From: Cupriavidus pauculus
GTDB lineage: Bacteria > Pseudomonadota > Gammaproteobacteria > Burkholderiales > Burkholderiaceae
Direction: 5' to 3'
Assembly: GCF_003854935.1 (NCBI RefSeq)
Contig: NZ_CP033970.1
Span: 1,426,001-1,490,000 of the forward strand
DNA: 64,000 nt
Below the pieces are notes generated by a model, which worked only from the letters and a program-made list of their open reading frames with translations, was not told the DNA's origin and ran no database searches. Positions 8,554-17,975 of the stretch are shown in pieces; the stretch's first letter is position 1, and each line of letters begins with the position of its first letter. The position numbers and the translations under genes were made by a program.

Positions 8554-9408
8554 ATGGCCGAGGCCCATCCCGCCGGCACGCGCCTGCGCGTCGTGCCCCA
8601 GCCGCAGCCGCTGCTGGAAGTCGACCACGTATCGCTGGAATACCGCACGCCGCAGCGCGTGGTACGGGCCACGCACCAGGTCAGCTTCGACGTCCATGCG
8701 GCCGACCGCTTCGTGCTGCTGGGGCCGTCCGGCTGCGGCAAGTCGACGCTGCTGAAGTCCGTGGCCGGGTTCGTGCCCGCCGCCGAGGGCGAGATTCGGC
8801 TCGACGGCCGCCGCGTGCAGGCGCCCGGGCCGGACCGCATCGTCGTGTTCCAGGAGTTCGACCAGTTGCCGCCGTGGAAGACGGTGCGGCAGAACGTGAT
8901 GTTCCCGCTGCGGCAGGCGCGTGGCTTGTCGAAGGCGGAGGCGGCGGACGTCGCCATGCACTACCTCGACAAGGTCGGGCTGGCCGCGTTTGCCGATGCC
9001 TTTCCGCACACGCTGTCGGGCGGCATGAAGCAGCGCGTGGCCATTGCCCGGGCGCTGGCCATGCGGCCCAAGGTGCTGCTGATGGACGAGCCGTTCGCGG
9101 CGCTGGACGCGCTGACGCGGCGGCGCATGCAGGAAGAACTGCTGGCGCTGTGGGACGATGCCGCGTTCACGCTGCTGTTCGTGACCCATTCGATCGAGGA
9201 AGCGCTGGTGGTTGGCAGTCGCATCCTGCTGCTGTCGCCGCATCCGGGCCGTGTGCGCGCCGAGCTGAACAGCCACCAGTTCACGCTGGCCAGCCAGGGC
9301 AGCGCCGAATTCCAGCTGGCGGCGCAGCGCATCCACGCGATGCTGTTCGAGACGCCGGCCGATGCCGCGCCGGCCGTTGCCATCCCCAATGCGAGGCACG
9401 GATCATGA
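8554..9408 (+). CDS. ABC importer ATPase (TauB/SsuB-like)
   Basis: A 284-residue cytoplasmic ATPase. It has Walker A GPSGCGKS, the Q-loop region VVFQEFDQLPPWKTV, signature LSGGMKQR, Walker B VLLMDEPFAALD and the switch histidine in FVTHSIEEA. This matches the NitT/TauT class of ABC importers. The ATG follows the binding-protein stop after one base, with GGGGAG as ribosome-binding site inside the preceding gene. The stop overlaps the permease start (ATGA). Confidence 0.9.
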   Translation: MAEAHPAGTRLRVVPQPQPLLEVDHVSLEYRTPQRVVRATHQVSFDVHAADRFVLLGPSGCGKSTLLKSVAGFVPAAEGEIRLDGRRVQAPGPDRIVVFQEFDQLPPWKTVRQNVMFPLRQARGLSKAEAADVAMHYLDKVGLAAFADAFPHTLSGGMKQRVAIARALAMRPKVLLMDEPFAALDALTRRRMQEELLALWDDAAFTLLFVTHSIEEALVVGSRILLLSPHPGRVRAELNSHQFTLASQGSAEFQLAAQRIHAMLFETPADAAPAVAIPNARHGS

Positions 9409-10274
9409 CCACCGCTCATCCCGCACTGCGTCCGGAGTACGAACGGGCGCTCGAACCGTTTACCGCCGTGCCGGTGTCGCGCGCGCTGCCCTGGCCGCGC
9501 CGGCTGTGGCAGCAGGGGTGGCTGCGCAAGGCCGTGATCCTGGCGCTGCTGGCGCTGGCGTGGGAAATCATCGCCCGCATCCAGGACAACGACCTGCTGC
9601 TGCCGACCTTCCTGTCGACCGCGCGCGCGTTTGCCGACGCCATCGTCAGTGGCGAGCTGCCCGGCAAGGCGCTGGTGTCGCTGTCGATCCTGCTGCAAGG
9701 CTACGCGGCCGGCGTGGCGCTGGCGTTCGTGCTGACCACGCTGGCCGTGTCCACGCGCGCCGGGCGCGACCTGCTGGACACGCTGACGGCGATGTTCAAC
9801 CCGCTGCCGGCCATCGCGCTGCTGCCGCTGGCGCTGCTGTGGTTCGGGCTGGGCACCAAGAGCCTGGTCTTCGTGCTGATCCATTCGGTGCTCTGGCCGC
9901 TGGCGCTGAACACCTACGCCGGGTTTCGGGGCGTGCCCGAGACGCTGCGCATGGCCGGGCGCAACTATGGCCTGCGCGGGCTGCGCTATGTGGTGCTGAT
10001 CCTGGTGCCGGCCGCGCTGCCGGCCATCCTGTCCGGGCTCAAGATCGGCTGGGCGTTCGCGTGGCGCACGCTGATCGCGGCGGAACTGGTGTTCGGCGCG
10101 TCGTCCGGCAAGGGCGGGCTGGGCTGGTACATCTTCCAGAACCGCAACGAGCTCTACACGGACCGCGTGTTCGCGGGGCTGGCGACGGTGATCCTGATCG
10201 GGCTGGCCGTGGAAGGGCTGGTGTTCGCCACGCTGGAGCGCGTGACCGTGCGCCGCTGGGGCCAGCAGCACTGA
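9405..10274 (+). CDS. ABC importer permease (TauC/SsuC-like)
   Basis: A 289-residue inner-membrane permease with about six transmembrane segments. The EAA-type cytoplasmic loop lies around FRGVPETLRMAGRNYGLRG. It completes the importer with the two preceding genes. The ATG overlaps the ATPase stop as ATGA at 9405-9408, so the start is well supported although the frame stays open upstream. Confidence 0.88.
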   Translation: MTTAHPALRPEYERALEPFTAVPVSRALPWPRRLWQQGWLRKAVILALLALAWEIIARIQDNDLLLPTFLSTARAFADAIVSGELPGKALVSLSILLQGYAAGVALAFVLTTLAVSTRAGRDLLDTLTAMFNPLPAIALLPLALLWFGLGTKSLVFVLIHSVLWPLALNTYAGFRGVPETLRMAGRNYGLRGLRYVVLILVPAALPAILSGLKIGWAFAWRTLIAAELVFGASSGKGGLGWYIFQNRNELYTDRVFAGLATVILIGLAVEGLVFATLERVTVRRWGQQH

Positions 10275-10341
10275 CGCGGAAGCCCCAGGTTGCTGCGGCG
10301 CGTCTTGTCGATGCCATGCGCCCGGCGTATCGTGACGGGCC

Positions 10342-11109
10342 ATGACGACCCTCCATCCTGCCGCGGCCCAGGGTTTCTCGACCCAGGCCGACACCTACGC
10401 CCGCGGGCGTCCCGACTATCCCGAAGCGCTGGGCCACTGGCTGCGCGACACACTGGGCGTGGCGCCCGGCGCCACCGTGGTGGACCTGGGCGCCGGCACC
10501 GGCAAGTTCACGCGGCTGCTGGCGCCATCGGGCGCCAGCGTCGTGGCGGTGGAACCGGTGGACGCCATGCGCGCCCAGCTTTCCGCCCGCCTGCCCGACG
10601 TCCGCGCCCTGGCCGGCAGCGCCGAATCGATGCCGCTGGCCGACGCCAGCGTCGACGCCGTGGTCTGCGCGCAGGCGTTCCACTGGTTCGCCAACGCCGC
10701 CGCGATGCGGGAAATCCATCGCGTGCTCAAGCCGGGCGGCCGGCTGGGCCTGATCTGGAACGTGCGCGACGAAGCCACGCCATGGGTGGCGGCGCTGACG
10801 GCCATCATGACGCCCTACGAGGGCGACGCGCCGCGCTTCTACCAGGGTGACTGGAAGCGGGTGTTTCCGGCGCCGGGCTTCGGTCCGCTGGCGCTGGCGC
10901 GCTTTCCGTACACCCACACCGGCGCCCCGGCGCAGGTCATTGTCGACCGCGTGATGTCGGTCAGCTTTATCGCGTCGCTGCCGGCCGTGGAGCAGGACGC
11001 CGTCCGCGCCCGCCTGCAGGCAGTCATCGACACCGACCCGGCGCTGCGGGGCCGCGACGTGGTGGCCTTTCCGTACAGCACCGAAGCGTACTGCTGCACG
11101 CGGGAGTAG
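10342..11109 (+). CDS. Class I SAM-dependent methyltransferase
   Basis: A 255-residue cytoplasmic methyltransferase of the type 11 family. Motif I is VVDLGAGTGKFT (about residues 48-59), motif II acidic VAVEPVDAMR, and post-motif region DAVVCAQAFHWF. Its substrate is unknown; similar proteins are often annotated as menaquinone/biotin-type methyltransferases without proof. It ends at 11109, immediately abutting the stop of the convergent MFS gene at 11110 with no room for a terminator. Confidence 0.82.
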   Translation: MTTLHPAAAQGFSTQADTYARGRPDYPEALGHWLRDTLGVAPGATVVDLGAGTGKFTRLLAPSGASVVAVEPVDAMRAQLSARLPDVRALAGSAESMPLADASVDAVVCAQAFHWFANAAAMREIHRVLKPGGRLGLIWNVRDEATPWVAALTAIMTPYEGDAPRFYQGDWKRVFPAPGFGPLALARFPYTHTGAPAQVIVDRVMSVSFIASLPAVEQDAVRARLQAVIDTDPALRGRDVVAFPYSTEAYCCTRE

Positions 11110-12336
11110 TCAGGCCGCCGGGGCCAGCCGGGCCCGGTAGCGGGCGGCCAGCACCTGGCTCAGCCCCAGCGCCAGCACCGCGCTGAGCGCGGCAAACAGG
11201 TAGACGGTTGGATAGCCGCCCTGCTTGGCGATGAAGCCGGCCACGGGGCCGGTCAGGCCCAGCGCGAAGTCCAGGAACAGCGCATAGGCGCCCAGCGCCG
11301 ACCCCCGGTTGGTGGCCGGCACGCGCTTGACGGCCTCCATGCCCAGCGCCGGGAACACCAGCGAGAAGCCGAAGCCCACCACGGCCGCGCCGGCCAGCGC
11401 CTGCCACGGCGCGTGGGCCATCCAGATGATCGCCAGCCCGGCCGCTTCCACCGCGAACGACACCAGCGCCACGGGATAGCCGCCGAACTTGCCGATGGCA
11501 TCGGCCATGACCAGCCGGGTCAGCACAAAGCAGACGCCCAGCGCGGTCAGCGCCAGCGCCGCGTTCTGCCAGCCGTGGCTGGCGTAGTAGAGCGTGATGA
11601 ACGCGGTGATCACGCCAAAGCCGACCGAGCCCAGCGCCAGGCACAGCCCGAACGGCGTCATCGCGCGGAACACGCGGCGGAAGGGCAGGCGGTCGCCCTT
11701 GAGGATCGGCACCGGCGCGCGGTGGCGCGCCAGCAGCAGCGCCGCGCCGGCCACCAGCGTGGTCACCACGCCAATGGCGGCCAGCCCGCCCCAGTGCGCC
11801 AGCACCACGCCCACGGGCGCGCCCACGGCCAGCGCGCCGTACGTGGTGATGCCGTTCCACGAAATCACCTTGGCTGTATGGCGCGCACCGGCGCTGCCGA
11901 TGCCCCAGGCAATCGTGCCGGTCGTCACCAGGCTCTCGCCGGCGCCGAGCATCAGCCGGGCCGCCAGCAACCACGCCAGCCCGATCCAGTCCGTGCCGGC
12001 GCACAGCGCGGCCACCAGCGTCAGCAGGCCGCTGCCGGTGACCAGCGCCAGGCCGGTCAGCACCGAGCGCTTGGGGCCCTGCGTGTCGCACAGGGTGCCG
12101 GCCCACGGCCGGCTCAACAGCGTGGCCAGGTACTGGATGCTGACGGCCAGCCCGGCCAGCACGGCGCTGTAGCCCAGGTCGCCGTGGACGAACCCCGGCA
12201 CGACCGCGATGGGCAGGCCCACCGCCAGATAGGCAATGAAGTTGAAGGCAACAACGGAAAGGATGCGGCGGGTGACGTCGCCGGTTTCGGCTTCGCCATG
12301 CGGCGGCGTGGCCGGCAAGGAACTGGGGGCGGACAT
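11110..12336 (-). CDS. MFS transporter (YhhS/arabinose-efflux type)
   Basis: A 408-residue inner-membrane transporter with about twelve hydrophobic spans. Between spans 2 and 3 is the MFS loop LSRPWAGTLCDTQGPKR. It resembles the YhhS/AraJ-like drug or metabolite exporters. ATG 12336 is chosen because the preceding residues match no family member, although the frame stays open to about 12798. It is divergent from the IclR regulator at 12539, which is its probable controller. Confidence 0.83.
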   Translation of the reverse strand: MSAPSSLPATPPHGEAETGDVTRRILSVVAFNFIAYLAVGLPIAVVPGFVHGDLGYSAVLAGLAVSIQYLATLLSRPWAGTLCDTQGPKRSVLTGLALVTGSGLLTLVAALCAGTDWIGLAWLLAARLMLGAGESLVTTGTIAWGIGSAGARHTAKVISWNGITTYGALAVGAPVGVVLAHWGGLAAIGVVTTLVAGAALLLARHRAPVPILKGDRLPFRRVFRAMTPFGLCLALGSVGFGVITAFITLYYASHGWQNAALALTALGVCFVLTRLVMADAIGKFGGYPVALVSFAVEAAGLAIIWMAHAPWQALAGAAVVGFGFSLVFPALGMEAVKRVPATNRGSALGAYALFLDFALGLTGPVAGFIAKQGGYPTVYLFAALSAVLALGLSQVLAARYRARLAPAA

Positions 12337-12468
12337 TGGGTGATTCGGAGGGCGCTGTGTGGGCCGGGGTATCGCCGAACCTGTACGACGACTCAGGGAA
12401 AACCCGGAAGGCGCCATGATACGGCAATGCAGCAATTTGCGTACGCCCGATACCGCCGGGTGGTCCGA

Positions 12469-12496
12469 TTGACAACACTTTGGCCGTTCTATACGG
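12469..12496 (+). promoter_or_regulatory. Candidate sigma-70 promoter of the IclR gene
   Basis: TTGACA at 12469-12474 is a perfect -35 hexamer. TATACG at 12490-12495 (15-base spacing) or TACGGT at 12492-12497 (17-base spacing) could be the -10 element. It lies 43 bases upstream of the IclR start in the divergent region. Confidence 0.35.
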
Positions 12497-12538
12497 TGGA
12501 CGCCCGTTCCGATTGGCCTGCCGCCCATCCCTGCATCC

Positions 12539-13306
12539 ATGCCACGCAAAGCCGCCCAGCTCTCCGAAGCCGACAAGCACGCCGCCGAGGGAGGCGCCGT
12601 GGCCGTGGACCGGGCGCTGTTCGTGCTGTCCGTGTTCCGCGAGGGCGATACGTCACTTGGCCTGGCCGAACTGGCCCAGCGCAGCGGCCTGTACAAGAGC
12701 ACGCTGCTGCGGCTGCTGGCGTCGCTGGAACATGCGCGGCTGATCCAGCGGCTGGCCGACGGCCGGTATGCGCTGGGCGCCGAGATCGCCCGGCTCAACG
12801 CGGTCTACGCGGCGTCGTTCTCGCTGGAGCAGGTGGTCATGCCGGCGCTGCGCGAACTGGTGCGGGTGACGCGGGAATCGGCCGCGTTCCACGTCGAGCA
12901 GGGCGAACACCGGCTGTGCCTCTACCGCGTGGATTCGCCCCAGCCGGTGCGCGACCACATCCGCGCCGGCGACCTGCTGCCACGCAACCGCGGCGCGGGC
13001 GGCCGCGTGCTGCGCGCGTTCGCCGGCGCCCGTGGCGAGATCTACCAGAAGATCCGCGACGAAGGCGTGATCGCGCTGGTGGGCGATCGCAGCCCCGATA
13101 TCGCCGGCGTCTCGGCCCCGGTCTTCGGCCCCAACGGCGAACTGAAGGGCGCCCTGACGCTGACCTGTCCCACGCCCCGCTTCAGCAACGCCTTCCGCCA
13201 GCAGGTGCTGGACGCCGCCCGCGCCCTGACGCGCACGCTGGGCGGCCGGTTTCCGGAGGTGGTACCGGGCGAGGCGGAGGTGGAGGGGCGCGCGGAGGAG
13301 GATTGA
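12539..13306 (+). CDS. IclR-family transcriptional regulator
   Basis: A 255-residue DNA-binding regulator. An N-terminal winged helix (about 20-80; LGLAELAQRSGLYKSTLLRLLASLE) is followed by the IclR effector-binding domain with the conserved RNRGAGGRVLRAF region. The C-terminus is acidic. It is transcribed divergently from the MFS exporter across 202 bases, so it probably controls that gene and itself. The ligand is unknown. A REPIN-like repeat begins 30 bases after its stop. Confidence 0.85.
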   Translation: MPRKAAQLSEADKHAAEGGAVAVDRALFVLSVFREGDTSLGLAELAQRSGLYKSTLLRLLASLEHARLIQRLADGRYALGAEIARLNAVYAASFSLEQVVMPALRELVRVTRESAAFHVEQGEHRLCLYRVDSPQPVRDHIRAGDLLPRNRGAGGRVLRAFAGARGEIYQKIRDEGVIALVGDRSPDIAGVSAPVFGPNGELKGALTLTCPTPRFSNAFRQQVLDAARALTRTLGGRFPEVVPGEAEVEGRAEED

Positions 13307-13336
13307 TTTTTTTCTCCACGATTGACCGCAGGCAGG

Positions 13337-13460
13337 CTCCCCTCTCCCGCCTGCGGGAGAGGGGCTGGGGGTGAGGGCCGGCGGTTCTGCCGCGACAGGT
13401 TGGCATCTGGACCTCCATGCCCTCACCCCCGACCCCTCTCCCGCGCGCGGGAGAGGGGAG
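13337..13460. repeat. REPIN-like inverted doublet repeat, copy 2
   Basis: Two head-to-head palindromic units. The left is CTCCCCTCTCCCGC-ct-GCGGGAGAGGGG with a GGGGGTGAGGGC tail; the right has GCCCTCACCCCCGACC then the same core CTCTCCCGC-gc-GCGGGAGAGGGGAG. The spacer is about 50 bases and unlike copy 1. It sits between the IclR gene and the diguanylate cyclase gene. Confidence 0.85.
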
Positions 13461-13652
13461 CAAGACATCGGCCGGCCACCCCCACCACACCACCCGCCAC
13501 CCCCGGCTTGCCGGGGGTGCGCCGCGGCGCCGGCGCGGGCTATGATGCGTGTTTTGCCTCGTTTCAATCCGGCGTTTTCGCGGCCTGCCCTTTGCGGGTT
13601 AACGTGGATAACGGCAGCCGCCCCCGGTAGCTTTAAGAGGAAACCGATTCCC
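13461..13652. other. Leader region of the GGDEF gene with a strong hairpin
   Basis: At 13498-13519 a perfect 10-bp inverted repeat CACCCCCGGC/GCCGGGGGTG with only two bases between could form a stable hairpin in either strand. There is no T-run. It may act as a transcription barrier between the IclR gene and the cyclase. The ribosome-binding site AAGAGG of the cyclase lies at 13635-13640. Confidence 0.4.
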
Positions 13653-14903
13653 GTGCACCTGGCTCAGCAGACGATTCTGGTCGTCATGATGGTGGTGTTC
13701 TCCAGCACGCTGGTCATGGCGGCGGGGCTGGTGCTCGCGCTGCGCGCGAGTGCTGCCGGCCGGCTATGGGCGGTGGGGCACGTGGTGGCGTCGGGTGCCG
13801 GGCTGGTGGTGGCGGCCAGCGCGGCCGAGGGCTCGCTGCATCTGGCGGCGCTGGGGGCCGGCGCCTACCTGATCGGCCGGCTGACGATCTATCGCGGCGT
13901 GCGCGTCTACTACGGGCTGGCCGACCACGCGGTGCCGCTGCGGGTGACTGGCCTGGCCACGCTGGCGTTGCTGCTGCTGGTCAGCGGCCTGGCCGACGCC
14001 CGGCTGCTGCTGCACGGCGTGGCCTACGGCATGCTGGCGATGATCTCGTTCAGCACCATCGTGACGATGCTGCGGGGCCGCCGCGGCCGCACCAGCATCG
14101 GCGGGCCGCTGGTGCTGGCGTCGCACCTGGTCCTGCTCGGCTCGCAGGTGGCGGCGCTGAGCTACGGCGCGGCGTTCAAGGGGCTGGCGATCACGCCGTT
14201 CTTCCTCCAGACCAGTACATCCGTGTGGCCGCTGGCGCCGCTGGTGGCCGTGCTGCTGGGCCTGTTCGGCTTCAGCCTGATGGCGATGGAGCAGATCATC
14301 GCCCGCAACGAAAGCGGCGCCCGGCTGGACGCGCTGACCGGCCTGCTCAACCGCGGCGCGCTGGACATGACGGCCATCGGCCTGGTGGCGCGCTGGCAGC
14401 GCGACGGCGACCCGCTGTCGTGCCTGGTGATCGACGTCGATCATTTCAAGCGCGTCAACGATCGCCACGGTCATCACGCCGGCGACCAGATTCTGCGCGA
14501 CATTGCCGCCGCGCTGGACAACTCGCGGCGCGCCTCCGACATCGCCGCGCGCTACGGCGGCGAGGAATTCTGCATCCTCTGCCCGCATACCGACGAACAC
14601 CAGGCCACGGCGCTGGCCAACCGCATCCTGCGCAAGGTGCGCGCCATCGCACTGCCCGACGGCGATGGCCCCGGCTGCGGTCATGCCAGCGTCAGCATCG
14701 GCATCGCCCAGTTGCAGGGCGGTGCGTCCAGCCGCGAGGCGCTCTGGCGCGGGCTGTTCGCCGATGCCGACCGCGCGCTTTACATGGCCAAGAAGCGGGG
14801 GCGCGACCAGTTCGTGCTGGCCTCGCACATGCGTCCCGAGCCCGACACGGCCGACACCGCGCTGCCGGTGGCGGGCGAGTCAGACTGCATCACGCCGGCC
14901 TGA
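13653..14903 (+). CDS. Membrane-anchored diguanylate cyclase (GGDEF)
   Basis: A 416-residue enzyme that makes cyclic di-GMP. Six or seven hydrophobic segments fill residues 1-215 and form an uncharacterised sensor. The C-terminal GGDEF domain (about 225-395) has the catalytic GGEEF and, five residues before it, the inhibitory-site motif RASD, so product inhibition is expected. The GTG start at 13653 has AAGAGG upstream; an ATG farther upstream (near 13542) would add a basic stretch of no known family. No EAL domain is present. Confidence 0.85.
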   Translation: MHLAQQTILVVMMVVFSSTLVMAAGLVLALRASAAGRLWAVGHVVASGAGLVVAASAAEGSLHLAALGAGAYLIGRLTIYRGVRVYYGLADHAVPLRVTGLATLALLLLVSGLADARLLLHGVAYGMLAMISFSTIVTMLRGRRGRTSIGGPLVLASHLVLLGSQVAALSYGAAFKGLAITPFFLQTSTSVWPLAPLVAVLLGLFGFSLMAMEQIIARNESGARLDALTGLLNRGALDMTAIGLVARWQRDGDPLSCLVIDVDHFKRVNDRHGHHAGDQILRDIAAALDNSRRASDIAARYGGEEFCILCPHTDEHQATALANRILRKVRAIALPDGDGPGCGHASVSIGIAQLQGGASSREALWRGLFADADRALYMAKKRGRDQFVLASHMRPEPDTADTALPVAGESDCITPA

Positions 14904-14921
14904 GCCACGGCGCCCGCGCCG

Positions 14922-15974
14922 CTACAGCACCCGGCCGAACCACCACATCGACAGCAGCGCGGCGCAGGTGGCCAGCAAGGCCCCCAGCGCGGCGAAGAAC
15001 GCGGTGACCTCCACCTGGTCGCGCTTGCCGTAGCTGAGCCGGGCGTTGATGGCCCGGTAGATCGACTTGAGCCGCGACGCATCCTCCAGCCGGAAGTACT
15101 CGGCGCCGGTGACATCGGCCACCTGCTTCAGCACGGGCTCGTCGAGCTTCACGCGGGCCGACATGCCGTCGGCCTTCAGCACCACGCCCTCGGGCGTGCC
15201 CACGCCCACCGTGTAGATGCGCACGCCGTGGGCGGCGGCCAGCTGGGCGGCCAGCGCGGCGCCGGGACCGGCGTTGCTCTCGCCGTCCGAGAACAGCACG
15301 ATGGCGCCGGACGCGTACGACCCCGGCGCCACGCCGTCGCTGTCCGGGGTGAACGGCCTGGACTTCGGGCTGTCGTCGTTCATCAACCGCGCGGCATCGT
15401 CGGCCAGTTGCGGCATCAGCGCGGTCAGCGCAATCAGCAGCCCGTTGCCCAGCGCGGTGCCGCCCTGCGGCTGCAGCTTGTCGATGGCGGCGGCCACGTC
15501 GTCCTTGCGCCGGCTTGGCGCCTGCGCCACGGCCGCCGTGCCGGCCATCGCCACCAGCCCCATGCTCACGCCCGACGGCTGCGCGTCCAGCAGCACCTTG
15601 GCCGCGTTCTGCGCGGCGCGCAGGCGCGTGGGCTTGACGTCCGGTGCCCGCATGCTGCCGGACAGGTCGATCACCAGGATCACGGTCTCGATGCGCGACG
15701 GCAGCATCATCACGGCCTGCGGCCGCGCGATGGCGACGACGAACGCGGCCAGCGCCAGCAGCGCCAGCACCGGGGCCACGTGGCGCCGCCAGCCGGTGAC
15801 GGGCTTGCCCGCCGCGCCGGTCATCCGCAGCGTGGGATATTGGGCGCGCGCGCGGCGCCGGCGCGCATCGAGCCAGACGTAGCCCGCGGCCACCAGCACC
15901 ACACACGGCAGCAGCCAGAGCATGATGGGCCACAGGAAGCTGAAGACGGGCAGGCGCCCGATGGCGTCGATCAC
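14922..15974 (-). CDS. VWA-domain membrane protein (BatA-like)
   Basis: A 350-residue protein with two N-terminal membrane helices, a von Willebrand factor A domain and one C-terminal helix, so the VWA domain probably faces the periplasm. The metal-ion-dependent adhesion site is intact: DLSGSM plus downstream Thr and SDGE. The GTG start at 15974 overlaps the stop of the DUF58 gene (GTGA at 15971-15974), which decides the start. Last gene of the protease-MoxR-DUF58-VWA operon. Such clusters are thought to act in envelope stress or metal-cofactor insertion; the role here is not known. Confidence 0.82.
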   Translation of the reverse strand: MIDAIGRLPVFSFLWPIMLWLLPCVVLVAAGYVWLDARRRRARAQYPTLRMTGAAGKPVTGWRRHVAPVLALLALAAFVVAIARPQAVMMLPSRIETVILVIDLSGSMRAPDVKPTRLRAAQNAAKVLLDAQPSGVSMGLVAMAGTAAVAQAPSRRKDDVAAAIDKLQPQGGTALGNGLLIALTALMPQLADDAARLMNDDSPKSRPFTPDSDGVAPGSYASGAIVLFSDGESNAGPGAALAAQLAAAHGVRIYTVGVGTPEGVVLKADGMSARVKLDEPVLKQVADVTGAEYFRLEDASRLKSIYRAINARLSYGKRDQVEVTAFFAALGALLATCAALLSMWWFGRVL

Positions 15975-16972
15975 GCTGTACCCCGGTTGGCTTCGCGCGC
16001 GCCGCCAAGCCGTCGGCTGCGCTGGCGGGCAAACTGCAGCAGCGCCAGATCGAGACGGGTATCGGTGGACAGCGTCAGGCAGTCCACGCCCGCGCGCACC
16101 AGCGCCTGATGCAGCTCGGCCTCGCGCGCCTCGGCCATCGCCGCAAAGCGCTTGCGAAAGCCCCGGTCGTGCGTGTCGACGAACAACTGCTCGCCGGTCT
16201 CGGCGTCCTGCATCACTACCAGCCCCAGGTCGGGCAGCGCCCGTTCCAGCGGATCGACCAGCCGCACCGCCACCACCTCGTGCCGGCGCGCCAGCAGCGC
16301 CAGCGCCGCCTGCCAGCCCGGCGCGCTGATGAAATCGGACACGACGAAGATGACCGAGCGCCGCCGCGCCACGGCGCGTGCGCGATTGAGCAGGTCTTCC
16401 AGCCGGGTGTCGCCGGGCGCGGCGGGCGGCGTGGCGTGCATGCGGTCCAGCAGATGCAGCAGGTGCCGGCGGCCGGCGCGCGCGGGCACCACCGCCGGGC
16501 TGATGTCGGCCGCGCCGCCATAGAGCACGGTGCCCACGCGGTTGCCGTAGCGCGTCAGCAGCAGCGCCATGACCGTGGTGAAATCGGCCAGCAGGTCGCG
16601 CTTGCGCACGGTGCCGGAGCCGAAGTCGATCGATCCGCTCAGGTCCAGCAGGAACCACACGGCCACCTCGCGATCCTCCTGGTACTCGCGCACGTGCGGC
16701 ACCTGCAGCCGCGCGGTGACGTTCCAGTCGATGTGGCGCACGTCGTCGCCGGGGTGGTATTCGCGCAGGTCGGCCAGATCCAGCCCGAAGCCGCGGAACA
16801 GCGTGCGGTAGTCGCCCTGCAGCAGGCCGTCCAGCCGGCGCACGACGGTCCATTCCAGCCGGCGCAGCAGCGCGTCGGTCTGGCGGGCGCCCAGGTGCGC
16901 GGCGGCCGGGCTGGCCGGTACCACGGCCAGCGGCGGCGCCTGGCGGCGCTTACCGCGCAGCAGCCCGAACAT
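15971..16972 (-). CDS. DUF58 (VWA-like) protein of the MoxR cluster
   Basis: A 333-residue cytoplasmic protein with the DUF58 signature YHPGDDVRHIDWN followed by WFLLDLSGSIDFG, a degenerate VWA core. DUF58 proteins are the usual partner of MoxR ATPases. It overlaps the MoxR gene by 23 bases and the downstream VWA gene by 4 bases, so the three are probably translated in fixed ratio. Confidence 0.85.
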   Translation of the reverse strand: MFGLLRGKRRQAPPLAVVPASPAAAHLGARQTDALLRRLEWTVVRRLDGLLQGDYRTLFRGFGLDLADLREYHPGDDVRHIDWNVTARLQVPHVREYQEDREVAVWFLLDLSGSIDFGSGTVRKRDLLADFTTVMALLLTRYGNRVGTVLYGGAADISPAVVPARAGRRHLLHLLDRMHATPPAAPGDTRLEDLLNRARAVARRRSVIFVVSDFISAPGWQAALALLARRHEVVAVRLVDPLERALPDLGLVVMQDAETGEQLFVDTHDRGFRKRFAAMAEAREAELHQALVRAGVDCLTLSTDTRLDLALLQFARQRSRRLGGAREANRGTA

Positions 16973-17963
16973 GGGATTCCATCGGCCGCTCGGGCACCGG
17001 CAGCGCCTGCAGGATGCGGGCGACGAGCTGGTCGGCCGTCACGGCATCGGAGATGGCCTCGTACGACAGCACCACGCGGTGGCGCAGCACGTCGGGCACC
17101 AGGTCGATCACGTCCTCGGGCAGCGCGTAGTCGCGCCCGCGCAGGAACGCCAGCGCGCGGGCGCCCTCGATCAGGCCGATGGTCGCGCGCGGGCTGGCGC
17201 CGAACGACACGTAGCGGTCCAGGTCTTCCAGCCCGTAGCCGCCGGGCTTGCGTGTGGCCGCCACCACGCGCACCGCGTACTGGATCAGCCCCGGGTCCAC
17301 GTACACCTTGCGGCACTCTTCCTGCAGCGCCGCCAGGTGCTCGGGCGTGGCGATGGGGCTCACGGCAATGCGCGGCCCGGTGACGCGGTTGACGATGACG
17401 ACCTCTTCCTCCTCGCTGGGATAGCCCACCAGCACCTTCATCATGAAACGGTCCACCTGTGCCTCGGGCAGCGGGTAGGTGCCCTCGGTCTCAATGGGGT
17501 TCTGCGTCGCCATGACCAGGAACGGCGACGGCACCGGATGCGATTCGCCGGCAATCGTCACCTGCTTTTCCTGCATCACCTCCAGCAGCGCGCTCTGCAC
17601 CTTGGCCGGCGCCCGGTTGATCTCGTCGGCCAGCAGCAGGTGGGCGAACACGGGCCCGCGCACGGTGGAGAACTCGCCGGTGCCCTGGTTGTACATGCGC
17701 GTGCCGATCAGGTCGGCCGGCAGCAGGTCAGGCGTGAACTGGATGCGCTTGAACGTGCCGCTCATGGTGCGGGCGAGCGTGTTGACGGTCAGCGTCTTGG
17801 CCAGCCCGGGCACCCCTTCCACGAGCAGGTGGCCGCCGGCCAGCATCGCCACCAGCACCCGCTCCAGGAAGTGGTCCTGGCCAACCACCACGCGTTTCAC
17901 CTCGTACAGCAGGCGTTCCATCAGGCTGGCGCTGTCAGGGGCGCCCCAGGATTGGTCGTTCAT
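16950..17963 (-). CDS. MoxR-type AAA+ ATPase
   Basis: A 337-residue AAA+ chaperone-like ATPase. Walker A is GVPGLAKT (residues 50-57), Walker B LLLADEINRAPAK, and sensor-1 region PFLVMATQNPIETEGTYPLPEAQ is typical of MoxR proteins. These ATPases act with VWA proteins to remodel or activate target complexes. It is preceded by the S1C protease gene with a 12-base gap and overlaps the DUF58 gene. Confidence 0.9.
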   Translation of the reverse strand: MNDQSWGAPDSASLMERLLYEVKRVVVGQDHFLERVLVAMLAGGHLLVEGVPGLAKTLTVNTLARTMSGTFKRIQFTPDLLPADLIGTRMYNQGTGEFSTVRGPVFAHLLLADEINRAPAKVQSALLEVMQEKQVTIAGESHPVPSPFLVMATQNPIETEGTYPLPEAQVDRFMMKVLVGYPSEEEEVVIVNRVTGPRIAVSPIATPEHLAALQEECRKVYVDPGLIQYAVRVVAATRKPGGYGLEDLDRYVSFGASPRATIGLIEGARALAFLRGRDYALPEDVIDLVPDVLRHRVVLSYEAISDAVTADQLVARILQALPVPERPMESHVRAAAR

Positions 17964-17975
17964 AGGCCTCCGCGT